A program made the position numbers and the translations under genes. The notes beneath the pieces were generated by a model that was not told the DNA's origin, did no database searches, and was given only the letters and a program-made list of their open reading frames with translations. From assembly GCA_914767715.1 (NCBI GenBank), contig OU612068.1:23128001-23188000 (forward strand): DNA of 60,000 nucleotides, given 5' to 3'. Positions 25,520 to 37,279 of the stretch are shown piece by piece (positions within the stretch are counted from its first letter, which is position 1; each line of letters begins with the position of its first letter). The DNA comes from Membranipora membranacea (lineage: Eukaryota; Bryozoa; Gymnolaemata; Cheilostomatida; Membraniporidae).

Positions 25520-28500
25520 AGGCTTTGAATAAACATTATTAAGTTGCACATCTTGGTATTTCACAAATCGCATCCTTATTAAAGCCTCAACTACATTTTT
25601 TAGGCAATGTCAAAGATCAAAGTAACATGAACTTATAGAAAGTACTCTCTACACCACACCACACCAGATCCTCGTTCTCATTCAAAAAGTTAGCACTAGT
25701 TGGCAGTGTGTACCAATTGTTGTTTGCTTTACTTTGCCGAAAATAATTAAGCTATCATGAAAATAGTAAAATCATCAATAAAGGTTTCGCAATAAAAACA
25801 TACATAAAGCTAATTACGGCGGCTGAAAATGTGAAATTTCACAGTTTACCTGATTCTCCAGCAGACAGGGCAAACTGAGGTTACTGGGGCACTGTGGTGT
25901 CATCACACCTCATGAATTATCATATAAACCTGTGATGAAGTCACAAAGTACAGTGCTTTTAATGTCTGATTGTTCTGTTTATGTTTTGATTACAGCAAAA
26001 AAAGGGAGATTTTATGGACTTTGATTCATAAGAGATGGAAAGTATGATGCAGTTCTGTACTATTTGTAGATCTGATGATTCTATATTGTACAGTCAAGTT
26101 GTTGCATGGACACCCCCTCGGTAGGGTAAATATTTGCTTGTGTTCGTGGAGAAAAAGAACGCGTATAATTAAAGTATGGCATATGCCAAATCAGAATGAC
26201 CCATGTACTAAACTCGGTCATATCGTCACCAGCTCTTGTGTCCGGCTGCACCAGATCTTCCGAACCAAGGGTGTGACAGTCTATCAAAATTTTAAAATAG
26301 AAATCGGTCAACTTCCGCCTGGAAGACAGCCCAAAGACTGACCGGAAGACGGAGACGACAAAATTGCCGAGAAATATCATAAATACAAGAAGGTTGAAAT
26401 GTGTGACCATGCATCTTTTTGAAACAACATTGGAAGCAGAATGTGTATACATGACGCTAAAAATTGTGCCAGTGCATACCGGTTATGTTTCCTGACATCT
26501 GAGTCAGTGAGCCACCAGAACCCACCATGTCACAGTAATGTCAAAGATAAGACCTGTCAGATGGAATATTTATTGCCTGACATCGATGAAGCCACCTGCA
26601 ATCTTAAACAGTAGCTTTCATATTTATTTATGGGATTAAAAATTAATAAAACAATGGACGGAGACGAGAGATGATTTATTTAGCCATCAGTAAGCACTGG
26701 ATCGTGCAGCTAGACACATCCAGGCATTCTTTGACTCATTTTAGAATGAGCTTATTGTTTTATAACTGAACTATAATCTCAACCCCCAACAGTTACAAGG
26801 AAATGGCAAGCATTATGACAATGCAGGGGTGTTTGGATGAACAATTAATCAGCAATTCATTCATTGTCTTATGGGGTAAGGACAATAGTAATAATTACTG
26901 TACTACTTATTAACTTGATGATTAACAAGTACGACCAGTTACGACACCCAATGATTCTCAGTATTTGACGTAATTATCCCCAGAAAACATCCGTTTTTTG
27001 CTATAAACCTTTTCCTGGACATCAAACTACGAGCTACACTCTAAACCCAGGGTACTTTAACTGCTTAGTAATGCTTACCAACTACAGAACAAGCCCGTGA
27101 ACTTAAATTTGCTGACCTTAGACGTGTCATGAACACACTTATTTTAACCCAATAGTGTTATTGAGATTATTTTCTGTGTCAAAATGAGAAAAAATATAGA
27201 GTTTATTGAGAATTGTCCATCTTTGTGTTTTGACCATCTTTCTTATATTTTGGTGGTAAACAGTTACAACAATAATTCATACAATTTCAATAGTTCAATA
27301 GGCTTTACATTTTGTAACACACACTGTTGCATAATATCCAAGAGTCTTTTAGTTCTGGAGCAGTCCCATACATTTTACCACAAATATTGCAAAAAAAACT
27401 CAAATGCTGTAATATAATGGAAAAAATTACGAGATGTCTAGAATGTCACAACTCAATCAATTATTTCAGGATGTTCGGCAAACTGATAATCCGTGTTACA
27501 TAATTTCCTTAATTATTTTAGAGTTATTAAAATTGATTAATACTTAGACTTATTAGATAATTAGAATTATTATCTATATGGTCATTTAAAAAACATCACA
27601 TAATCTAATGTGTCCATCAAAAAAGTTATCGGCTCATAAATCAATGAAGGATATTGGGTATATTTTAGATGGTAGAGTTCTAGTTCAATTGAACCAGTGA
27701 TGATATGTAGAGAGAGAACCTTCAAAAAGAGATCCAGCGAATGATCGTTGATTGAAAATTTGCAGAGCAAAATTTATTTTAATCTGAGGTGTTGCACTAT
27801 ACACCAAAGAGTTTAACCAACTGCCTAGTACATATCCATTAAATGCAGCATGCTTTGATTATGCGGAGTAAAATTGATAACATATCCGATTTTTCTGAGT
27901 CTAGCCAGACTAGACAGTGTTAAATATTGAGAGGGATGGTCATTTCAAAACAGTTTAGTGCGCTTTGTTCGTGGCCAAGCAATCAGACTTGATTCATTTT
28001 CTGTGGGGTATGCAATGAACCACTAGAAGTTTCTTTCCACCTAAATGTACTCTAAACAACCTAAACACTTCAATGTGGAGCTGTTGGTTGGTGGATTTAG
28101 GTAGGGATTATGAGATTATTAAGCCATTATTGACAAAGCTTTATTCAAAGGTGTGGGCTTATGAAAGAGTGATTTGTTTGCAATGTGGTGAAAAAACACT
28201 TCCAATCACCCAAACAGAAGACTTTTACGTAACAACTATGATGTATTGGTTTTTACAAAAAACCTCTAATCAAAGAATCCGGAGCAATGCTAATTATTAA
28301 AAGCTCGAGGATGAGGGATGATCATCATACCAAGCCTCTAGTCAATATCCTGTAAGGGGAGCTTTGCGCCATCAAGTACCTGTCAAGCTGCGGTATTAAT
28401 CATCGATTTTTTGTGTGGTTTAACATTCATCATGTGGCCGGCAACATTGTCTTAGCTATTACATAACAATGTTTTCTGTTACATAATGATTAGAAAGTCA

Positions 28501-29284
28501 AGCATTTGTGGTAGCTTCCGCAAGGCTTTGTGCGTTCCAACCCATCTTTTCTCTCTCATCTCACCACCAAATCTGTAAGGGAACCAACCTCATCAGAGTA
28601 AGTTGGATAATTTGTGGTCTGTTCCTGATTTGTTAGAGTTTAAGAAATTAAGAGCATGTAATTATAGATAAATAGCCGAACCCATAATTACCTGTAAATC
28701 CATCAAAATAATGTGCAAAACATCATTGTATCAATGGGACTGTTTTCTTTTCATTCAAATTTGGTAATCTATTGGCGCAACTGTTTAAAAATTCACCAAG
28801 CTATCTCAAAGACATGCCAACATTTTTGCATGTCATTAGCCGGATAGAGCACACGAAGAGTCTGTAGGTATTGCATGGTAAGTGGGGCCAAAAGGGTACT
28901 GGCTGACAACACCGTGCACACTAACAGTGCTAAGGGCCTTGAGTGGGCACACATGAAAGGCGGGCATCCTTCCGATTGGTTATTCATCTTTAGAACACTA
29001 TACTGTATGCTATTATATCCATTTCTGGACCGGATCCCAGATTATTAGACCGGAAGTCAGTTCACTTTAGGTTCAGAGAAGCTCATTTCTAACATGTAAT
29101 CATTGAAATGTTTGTGACAGGGGCATGAACAGCCGACGAGGAAACACGAATACTTTGTCATAAGTTAGCGTATTTGGTTTTAGGCTTGGGTTTGTTTCAA
29201 TTGTCTTCCATTGAACTAGGTGTTTGAGGCAACTTACAACAGGCCAATAACCCGGCACTAAATTTGGCATTCAGTCAAGTATCA

Positions 29285-29325
29285 CCGCCCTTTTTTCAGT
29301 CTTCAGACAGAAGCAATCCCCATGA
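29285..29325 (+). mobile_element. SINE tail fragment
   Basis: TTTTTCAGTCTTCAGACAGA matches the tail of the SINE-like element in the ELP1 intron (about 5497-5516) with one mismatch. No tRNA-like head was recognised before it, so this is likely a 5'-truncated copy. Confidence 0.4.
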
Positions 29326-32129
29326 TATTTTCAACCACATTAAACGCATTAAATGAAGCACGCCTTTCATTTTAGAGTTGCCCACCTACAGATTCATATT
29401 CTGCTTCTGGTGTATATGTATATGTGCAAAACATAGCAGTGGTTAAGAACAACATATTAGCTCTTCCGAAAAGGTATCATGGATCTGGTCCTCAACTGAA
29501 TCCAGCTTTAGAAGTGGAAATGTTCAACGTAGTTGAATGTATATCTGATACTCATAGGGCTATATATGGTAGCTGGAAAAAAAACAGTAACGAATGTCAA
29601 CCCTTAATGACTACTAGCCGCACTAACCCATCTTTTCCTGACATGCCTATTATTTCTTCATAACCGAAGGATTGCAATATGTGGTTATTAAAATCAAACA
29701 TCTGGGTTACGGCGCATAAAGGCCTAATAACATCAGAAATGGAAAGGTCTGTTATGGACAATGTTTTCAACGGAAACACTTTCCATCTGGTGTGTAAAAA
29801 CTTATATATATTTTGAGTACTTATGTAACAAACTAACAGAGGTGGCCAAGGAATGTGTCAGATGACAGATTATGGCATATGATGGTCTATGAAAAGGTTG
29901 TCCATATTGAATCAATATTGTCCCCTCATCAAATTAAAACCTGAATGACAGGGAAGGATATCCTTACACTGACATCGTTTGTAGGCTACCATAAAAAAGT
30001 GGTTGACCTGAGTCATGTAAACACAAATCGGATGCGGACATATAATCCCCTATATCAATAGGATTGGACCTATGACTGAAGCCATTATAATGTATCGGTA
30101 ACCTGTACCTCAGTCGTCAAAACTGACATTTCTAATAAGTAGGTAGTGGAAGGTAAACAATTCAAGATTTAATCAATCTTTATTGTCTTTCTTATGATAA
30201 TGGCAACCACTGATTCTACAATGGTGCCAACTATGTTTTATCCGGACCTTGACTCCCAGCAACTGGGGCCTACATCTTTATAAAGAGGCTTATTATTATG
30301 TAACAGGATAATGCTGGTTGCCAAATTAAAAAAATTGAACGCCAGGTGTTAGATGTTATGACGGACAGAAATTTGGCTGTGCAAAAAAAATGCTTTGTTG
30401 AAAATGAGCATCCTGGTGGAAGCAGATACAAGTTTTTGGTGACATAAATTATCTCTATTCTCCGGTTGTAAACACCCAGATTACTCAGCGGTTGTTCCCC
30501 ATGACCTTTTCTGTTGTTACCCTCTCACTGAAAGACTAAACGTTATCTTCCTGCCAATTTTCACATGTCTGGATTTATCCATAAATGCATTCGGTGGAAT
30601 CAATGGCACAATGGTTAATTGGCCAATTAACTATTGGTTTTGGATTAAATCTTGCAAAAAATATGTGTAATCATGTCCCAACAAAGACCTGCTGTTGCCA
30701 GAGTTCTGTTGGTTCTGTATAATCAACAATTTGCTATTCCATGACAATGTTCAGCTCATTTCCTATGAGAATCTATGGATAAAAAATGAGTTATATCACA
30801 TTATGAATGTGGGTGAAACTGTTTCATTCCGTTCCATTTGCTGTGGTTTATGTAAATGAAAACTTTCACTGTATTTATGTTTAGAAACAAGTATTTCCTC
30901 TTAGACCATGATCTGTAGGAGAATGGCTGTGGTAGAGGGAGCTCTTGCTATACCCATTCAAAACCATTCTAAACAAACTATGTCCTTAACTCTTTATATT
31001 TGCACAATTTCCACCAATTTTTCATATTAGCATAATAGATTGCAGGGTCAATTACAGCAAGCCCTAATGAGCAAAGAACCAATAGCTTTCTGTGATCAGT
31101 TGTAATTTATGAGCCATCTAAATAATTTATGCCATTCTCACTGTTGTCAATTAGGAGTTGGCGCTGTTGAGAAAAACTCCATGAAAGTTATTTTACTTTT
31201 ATGTTAGTGTTATCTCTTGTTTGATCAGCTGAGAATAGGTGATGGTGGAATGCTTCAAAGGCATTAACACTGAGACCTTAGTTTCATTGCCATCTGAGTG
31301 AAACATTTACAAGAATAGAACGGTCATAACATTCCCATTTACTGAAGAGCAGAGGGAAATTGGAAAGAGTGTAATAATGTCAATATACTTAAAATTGGAA
31401 GCAGTTTTTTGCTGATGTTAATTACGATTTGATCGATAATGAGAGTGTCATGACACAAGCGATGATAACACATGACTGTATTTCACTTGAGGTTTTCTAA
31501 ATAAAAAATGACGCCTTGCTTGGTTAGTGTTGCTTCACACAAGCCTGTCTGTTGCCAAGGCAAAATAAACCTTCATGGGTAAGCAACCTTTGGCTGCAAA
31601 TCTGTCAATTTTGTGGACAAAACTTGAGGTATTGTAATGTCTGATCATAACAAGGTGTGGTATTAGTGGTAATCACAGCATCTGTTCCAAGAGATGCAAT
31701 CCAGTTTGAAAGCCCGTCATTCTGGCATAGTTTTTCTGGAAGTTCAATTGCAAAAATTTGGATCTACATATTCTACATACTTTGATCTTATCACACTATT
31801 GTTCTATGGAGGCAATCTAAATGTTAAATAGTACACCGCCTTGTGTGGGACTTGCATGTTTTACTAAATTCCACATGCACCATTTTTGTCGAAAGAGATA
31901 ATCAGATATTCAGTTTGTAGTTATTGTTACATCACAGAATAGCGTAGGATGTTTGATTGTCTTTTTTGGATGAAGAGATCCTGTTATTTAAGCTGGAGAG
32001 GGCAAAAAAGGACATGTATAACACTAATACTGTTTTGGTAATTCATAATCTTACTAACATAAACATACAGGATCCGGATTACTTACTACACCCAAGGCCA
32101 CTAAGATTATACAACAAGCAAATCATAAC

Positions 32130-32226
32130 AGAAATCAAAATGAGAGACAATGCTAGCCAGAGTCAAAAATGTGGTCATTGTTTGGCCCTTTCACCACAGA
32201 ACCTAATTGACTGTCAATCATTTTGA
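32130..32226 (+). pseudogene. Possible relic of a papain-family cysteine protease
   Basis: The frame ends with KCGHCLALSPQNLIDCQS before a stop. Papain-family cathepsins contain CGSCWAF at the catalytic Cys and, about 30 residues later, LSxQNLIDC. Here the two motifs are fused with the segment between them missing, which is what a deleted pseudogene would show. The match is short, with no further exons seen, so chance is not excluded. Confidence 0.25.
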
Positions 32227-34650
32227 TATGGGGACACAATTGAGGAAAGACAATGCGCTCCATAATCTAAGAGCCCCCAAATAATTGTCTTTTGGAGGTG
32301 AGTGACAGATAAGGCTTCGATTGCTTAGGAACAGGTTCTTTTCTTTGAATGTTTATGACGCTGTTGTCTCTTGACAAAAGTATCGCCAAATAATAATGAG
32401 ATATTAATTCTGTCTTTCCATGTTGAATATCACCGATCACCAATGTGGGAGAATGAATGGTTACAAAGATGAGAGAAAAGGCATGATGATGATGAAATAC
32501 ATAGAATTCTGTTAACAGTTCAAGGTATAAAATTTGTATATGAACGTCACATATATTACCACAATTTGCCCAATCAGTTTAATAAAGCTATGACTGAAAC
32601 AAATCATGGTATTTAGCGGTTTTAAGAACCTCAGTTTTTAGATATAGCAATGATGATTCATTCTATGGGATGGAGCCTTCTTCCTTAGAATATAACACAA
32701 ATAATAATGATAAAGCAGCACACTGGCGTTTGATAAGGATTGGTGTAATAAGCTCATTAACGATAGACATCCAGAGCTTTTGTGCATGATGGAGTCAACT
32801 TTCTCTACCAACCCCCTGTACCAGAGATATTCTCCCTTCAGCATTTCACTTATTCTTCCTCAACAAGTAAATCAGGATGGATTGCGACAGGGTAGGAAAC
32901 AGTCATGACAGGCACCATTTACCATCTTTGCTTTCCATTTCAGCGTGCATTGGCTTTAATTTTTTAAACTTTGAATGTCACATAAACATTTTTCCTTTAG
33001 TTAATGAACCTAGATGACCGTGACATCGAACGGGTATGTTGATGGGATGATGTTAAATCCTCCTTTATCATATGTGTATCAATATGTGGGTATCAATAAT
33101 GCTTACCAATCTATCGGACACTGATTGGTATTTTTGCTGGATAGGAGGTGACTAGCCACTTGTAATTTGCTCTACTTGAAGGACTCTAACAAAATAATAA
33201 TGTTCTTCTGCAAAAAATACTTGTCCGTGATTCGTTGACCCTAAGACCGAAGCATTGACATGTGTATCCATGGTAATTAACCATTATCAAAACAAGAATC
33301 AACCAAGCAGGAAGGGTAAACAACAAACAAACATGACCTCCAGAGTACCTTAGCGCCAGATAACAGTGCACAACTGTCTCAAAATCAGATTATCATCTTT
33401 CTTAGCCTCATAGGTGCCATGATGGACTAGTAAGACCTTTTTTAATGGTTGATTGTAAAACGCTATCAATTTTGGTCATCATGTATCTTGCGAAAAGTGT
33501 GATTATGTGAGTTTCATGTCATGTTTTCTGAATGATAGGATCAATTGAGATTTCTGATTGAGTTATGGGCCTCTACGGAGATCAATGATTCAGAAGATTT
33601 TGAAATTCCTGTGCCTGGCAAAAACAGTCTTGGCATTGGCGTCACAGTTAAATAAACCTTAAAAATGGTCTATAGTACTATGATTAGTCACATTAAAGTC
33701 AATTAGTCATCGGTCTCAGGTCAGATGAAACAGAAACATTGAGCTGAAAATAACGTTCGCCATTACCAGAGCGGAAAGTTCTTGCAAAAATGATTAATGG
33801 TCACCCAATATGCCAGGTGACATTCGTTGTTGCGTAGGCCTATCCCCCACGTATTGTTAGCCCAGACCACTAAACCCTATCTGGAAAAGGAACCACAAAC
33901 CATCAGGATGGTTTCACTACCTGATACCACCTCTGATAGTTAGTGTTTCTTTTTCCAGATTATTAAACTTGTTGTGAAACTATTTACATGCTGGTCACAA
34001 ATCTGAATCGATCTCAAAGAAGAAAGGCCATTACGATGCATGTTCCATTTATGAGATATATGGTACTCAAAAGTCCCGTTGCAAATGTTCAGTTAAAAAG
34101 CCAAATAGCACTTACCCCCGCATTGATAGCAAATTGTCAATAAATATCACAGTCAATGTCACTTCAATAGTACCCGCATGTATATATACTACTAGCCAAA
34201 ACTTGCATCAATATCTTATATATTCTTCTGAACATGATACAGACAGTTGGCAGTGGGTGTTTCTACATATTCAATGGATTCTTTCCGCAGTTTTATGCAT
34301 GAAAATCAATGAGGGAGTTTTTGAGACTCCTTGTTTGTGATACTATGTATAACGTATTAACACAGTATATGCTAGGGTATGACTAGATTGTCTTTATGAG
34401 CGCTTCAAATCTGGCTAGGATATGGGAAGATGGATTAACTGCTTCATACACACAATGACGATCTGAGAGTTACTGAGCATCTTTTTGCTCGAATACAGAA
34501 TCTCTGTGGACATGGTCTGGATCTTGTGTAGCACGAGCTAATCAAATTTTTGGGTTCAACTTAGGCATTTAGGGGATTTCAGAATATGAGCTAGAAACTC
34601 AGTTTTCCCCATATATTCATCTAAGTTGGGGTATTCCAGAACATACAGTT

Positions 34651-34699
34651 GCTTATATAAACTAGCTGCTTATATAAATCTAGCTGCTTATGTAAGCTG
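34651..34699 (+). repeat. Three tandem copies of a GCTTATATAA-type unit
   Basis: Units GCTTATATAAACTAGCT, GCTTATATAAATCTAGCT and GCTTATGTAAGCTG follow each other about 530-580 bases before the start of forkhead gene 3. Confidence 0.75.
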
Positions 34700-35101
34700 A
34701 CAACTTCACCATTAAAACCATATTCATTTGTAGAGCTCCAATTGCTCTCAAAGTTTCTGTGGACGAACCTTGTTGGAAAGGCTAGCAGAGCCCCAAAAAC
34801 ACAGGCTCTGCGCCTTTGATGTGCCACTGCGGGATGTGGTATAGGCAAGACCCAGGATTTGGATCCTCCCAGGTTGAGACCCCTGATCTTGTGCTTACAG
34901 CAATTTTATTACCCCCTCTAGCGCAGATTCCCATTAATTGGTCTATTTCTGGTGCAAATCGTTTGAAAATACTGTTCAATTGAATTGGTCAGACCTGATC
35001 GCTTCAGCTGATGGTAATTGGTGCATTCTGGGGCAAGTTCACTGTTTTGCAAAAAAATCACGCCTCAATAATTCTCCTTACCCTACTGGTAGAGAAGTGT
35101 T

Positions 35102-35116
35102 GCCTAATCAATCTTA
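35102..35116 (+). promoter_or_regulatory. Diverged version of the forkhead upstream motif (gene 3)
   Basis: GCCTAATCAATCTTA keeps GCC and the ATCAATC core of the 17-bp motif found before genes 1 and 2, but differs around it. The reverse strand gives AGATTGATTA, a weaker PBX-HOX-like site. It ends about 15 bases before the TATA box, closer than in the other genes. Confidence 0.35.
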
Positions 35117-35131
35117 AGGGTTTGACAGGCG

Positions 35132-35142
35132 TATATATTTAA
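35132..35142 (+). promoter_or_regulatory. TATA box of forkhead gene 3
   Basis: TATATATTTAA begins 100 bases before the start ATG, the same spacing as in gene 2. Confidence 0.6.
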
Positions 35143-35231
35143 GCGGTGGATAGCTGTCTTGGAACCATATCAGCCTTCGCTCTCTGACAGTTCGCATTAA
35201 ACATAGCAGAGACAACTCTCTTAAAGTCATC

Positions 35232-36329
35232 ATGCCTCGACCTGGAAGAAGTTCTTATGTGACTGGAAAACCACCGTACAGCTACATAGCACTTACAGCA
35301 ATGGCTATTCAGAGCTCAGAGGAGAAAATGTTACCACTTTCTGCAATATACAAGTGGATCATGGAAAACTTCCCATTCTACAGAGACAATACACAGAGAT
35401 GGCAGAACTCTCTCAGACACAATCTCTCCTTCAATGACTGCTTTATTAAAATACAGAGAAAATCCAGCGGCAAAGGTAAGCAGATTAGAATTCTATTCAT
35501 TTACTTATATTTACTTATTTGGGTACTTCCTATCATAATTCTGATCCCAGTGTTGATATTTCAACAGAATAAGATACATCCCTTAGCATTAGCCAGTTAT
35601 ACTATTTCCCATCATTTATTGTTTTGTATTGATCTTTTAGGTAAAGGATGCTACTGGGCATTACACACAAAGTGTGCAGGTATGTTCGAGAATGGATCAT
35701 TCTTGCGAAGAAGGAAGAGATTCAAACTGGAGGGAGAATTGGAAGGCAACATTAAGTCTATGTCCAGGACAACAGATCCCATAGCAACACAGGTCAACAG
35801 TTTACCTTCATCGGTTGCCAAAGAAGCCATGAGCAGATCAATGATGCAACATCAATCGCCATCACCACAGCTTATGAATTCTTCGTCTCCAATACCACCA
35901 GTTAGCTATAGCCCTCTCTACAATCCAGCCTTCTCACTCTCTGCACTACCAACTACAGGAATGAACAGCAACACCCTTCTTTATGGCGCACAACATCAAT
36001 CCCCACTGTCGGCAGCATATTCCCAAATGCTTATGCAGTATTACACCATGTTGCCTGCTTTGATGGGTAAACCAACTATGAACACTTTCCCAACCACTCT
36101 TCCAACAACCTCTTCGTACATGGATCCAAAGGTGATGATGGACTATGTTAGCCTCCTCCAACGGCAGGGGGCTATGCAATCCCAAAAGCTTGATCTCACA
36201 AGTGACTGTGAATCTCATGACGACGTATCGTCTCCTCTTTCCCCTACTAATTCATCCCCAAACTCAGAATCTGAATGTTATATCGTAGATGCTCAAGAAC
36301 GTGCTTTAGATCTGAGTTCCAAAGCTTAA
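35232..36329 (+). CDS. FoxB-like: Forkhead transcription factor, FoxB/FoxAB-like, copy 3 of the tandem trio
   Basis: Exons 35232-35475 and 35641-36329 encode 310 residues. The 165-base phase-1 intron has good GT-AG sites but no in-frame stop, so an ORF finder reads straight through and gives a false 365-residue product with a hydrophobic insert in the forkhead domain. The splice position is shared with both sister genes, where read-through is impossible, so I take the spliced form as correct. The N-terminus [20 protein letters not shown] is the closest of the three to classical FoxB, and the domain ends [14 protein letters not shown] as in FoxB. The C-terminal half carries [14 protein letters not shown] (eh1-like), [13 protein letters not shown], a Ser/Pro-rich region and a terminal [10 protein letters not shown] similar to a CtBP site. 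Function as a nuclear DNA-binding regulator is well supported; target genes are unknown. Confidence 0.94.
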   Translation: MPRPGRSSYVTGKPPYSYIALTAMAIQSSEEKMLPLSAIYKWIMENFPFYRDNTQRWQNSLRHNLSFNDCFIKIQRKSSGKGKQIRILFIYLYLLIWVLPIIILIPVLIFQQNKIHPLALASYTISHHLLFCIDLLGKGCYWALHTKCAGMFENGSFLRRRKRFKLEGELEGNIKSMSRTTDPIATQVNSLPSSVAKEAMSRSMMQHQSPSPQLMNSSSPIPPVSYSPLYNPAFSLSALPTTGMNSNTLLYGAQHQSPLSAAYSQMLMQYYTMLPALMGKPTMNTFPTTLPTTSSYMDPKVMMDYVSLLQRQGAMQSQKLDLTSDCESHDDVSSPLSPTNSSPNSESECYIVDAQERALDLSSKA

Positions 36330-36349
36330 TTTGACCCCATAACAATGCG

Positions 36350-36355
36350 AATAAA
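36350..36355 (+). terminator. Candidate poly(A) signal for forkhead gene 3
   Basis: AATAAA only about 20 bases after the stop codon, followed by a T-rich tract. A second AATAAA at 36535-36540 would give a more usual 3' UTR length. Confidence 0.4.
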
Positions 36356-37279
36356 ACAGTTTTTTATTTTAAGAATTACTGACCAGCTGGTCTGGTCATT
36401 TTTCAAATGTTTCTTCGAATATATTTTCCAATGGTGCTTCACATGTGAATGACCTTTTTTTCTATAGTTTTATAAATTATTTTCAGTAATACACACTCCT
36501 CTTGATTCCACATATCCTACTATATTGCCATTTAAATAAATTCTTTTTATTTTTTTACTCTTTTATCTCATATTTATTTTGATCTTGCTGTAAGCAACCA
36601 TTATATTACAGATCATAGTACACAAACACAGACACTGTGCACTTTACTAAATTAACCTCCATGTCCATTGGTCCGCAGTCCCCCTATAGAATGATAAATG
36701 TTAAGCAGTAAGAATGACATCACAATTGACACTTAATGAGCTCTTAATTTTAAGTTAATTGAGTTAAATTACAATATTACTTTCTTCGTAAAAAAGGGAC
36801 TTTAATTATCAATTAAAGAATTTAATCTCTCAGTCATACCATGACCATGTGACAGTTAACCAGTTTTATCCCTGGAATGGGGGCACCGAAAGATGACAAC
36901 GTGGTACAAGTGATCCAACACCTGATACCAGTGATTCTTTTAATCTCTTGATTCATTCCGTTTGATGTGCGGATTATCAGTTTATATCCCAAAGTAAATA
37001 TTTAATTAATCCAATAATTAGGATAATTCAATCATCAGTATCAGCGTAATAGTGATTATGGATTTATTGTTATGCACATTGCATCGGCTTAAAAATGTTG
37101 AGACACAGGTTGTGCCATGGAAAGCTATCAACAGGCAAAAACTGAGAAAACAATATACAAAGAGTTGTCACCTCGTGAGCTTGAACATGTAGGAAAGATG
37201 GGACAATTCTGATTATTTACAAGTTGGGGGTAATAAAGTCTGAAGCTAAGTGTAGTCGCAGAGACTGACAGTCAGACAG
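36356..37279. other. Interval between forkhead gene 3 and the convergent unknown gene
   Basis: AT-rich, with no exon seen. It holds the 3' UTRs of two convergent genes; TTTATT at 37073-37078 would be a poly(A) signal for the minus-strand gene. A small inverted repeat (CTTTAATT / AATTAAAG) lies near 36801-36819. Confidence 0.45.

Larger units (their letters stand above)
19882..35101. other. 15-kb gene-poor interval between forkhead genes 2 and 3
   Basis: No convincing multi-exon gene is visible on either strand. Contents I can name are a hAT-like fold-back element (about 20944-21067), AT microsatellites, a 7TM-like open frame (22234-22600, -), a GATA/GACA microsatellite (24979-25050), tandem repeats at 25462-25519 and 34651-34699, a SINE tail fragment at about 29285-29325, and a cysteine-protease-like relic at 32130-32226. 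The rest is AT-rich DNA in which I see no structure. Long-range enhancers for the forkhead genes are possible but not demonstrated. Confidence 0.5.

Noticed and set aside
26081-26452. 123-codon minus-strand open frame
   Set aside because: No recognisable motif, a similar-sized open frame lies on the other strand, and there are no splice-linked neighbours.
35232-36329. Single-exon 365-residue forkhead protein
   Set aside because: It reads through a 165-base stop-free intron and inserts a hydrophobic stretch into the forkhead domain. The two sister genes are spliced at exactly this point.
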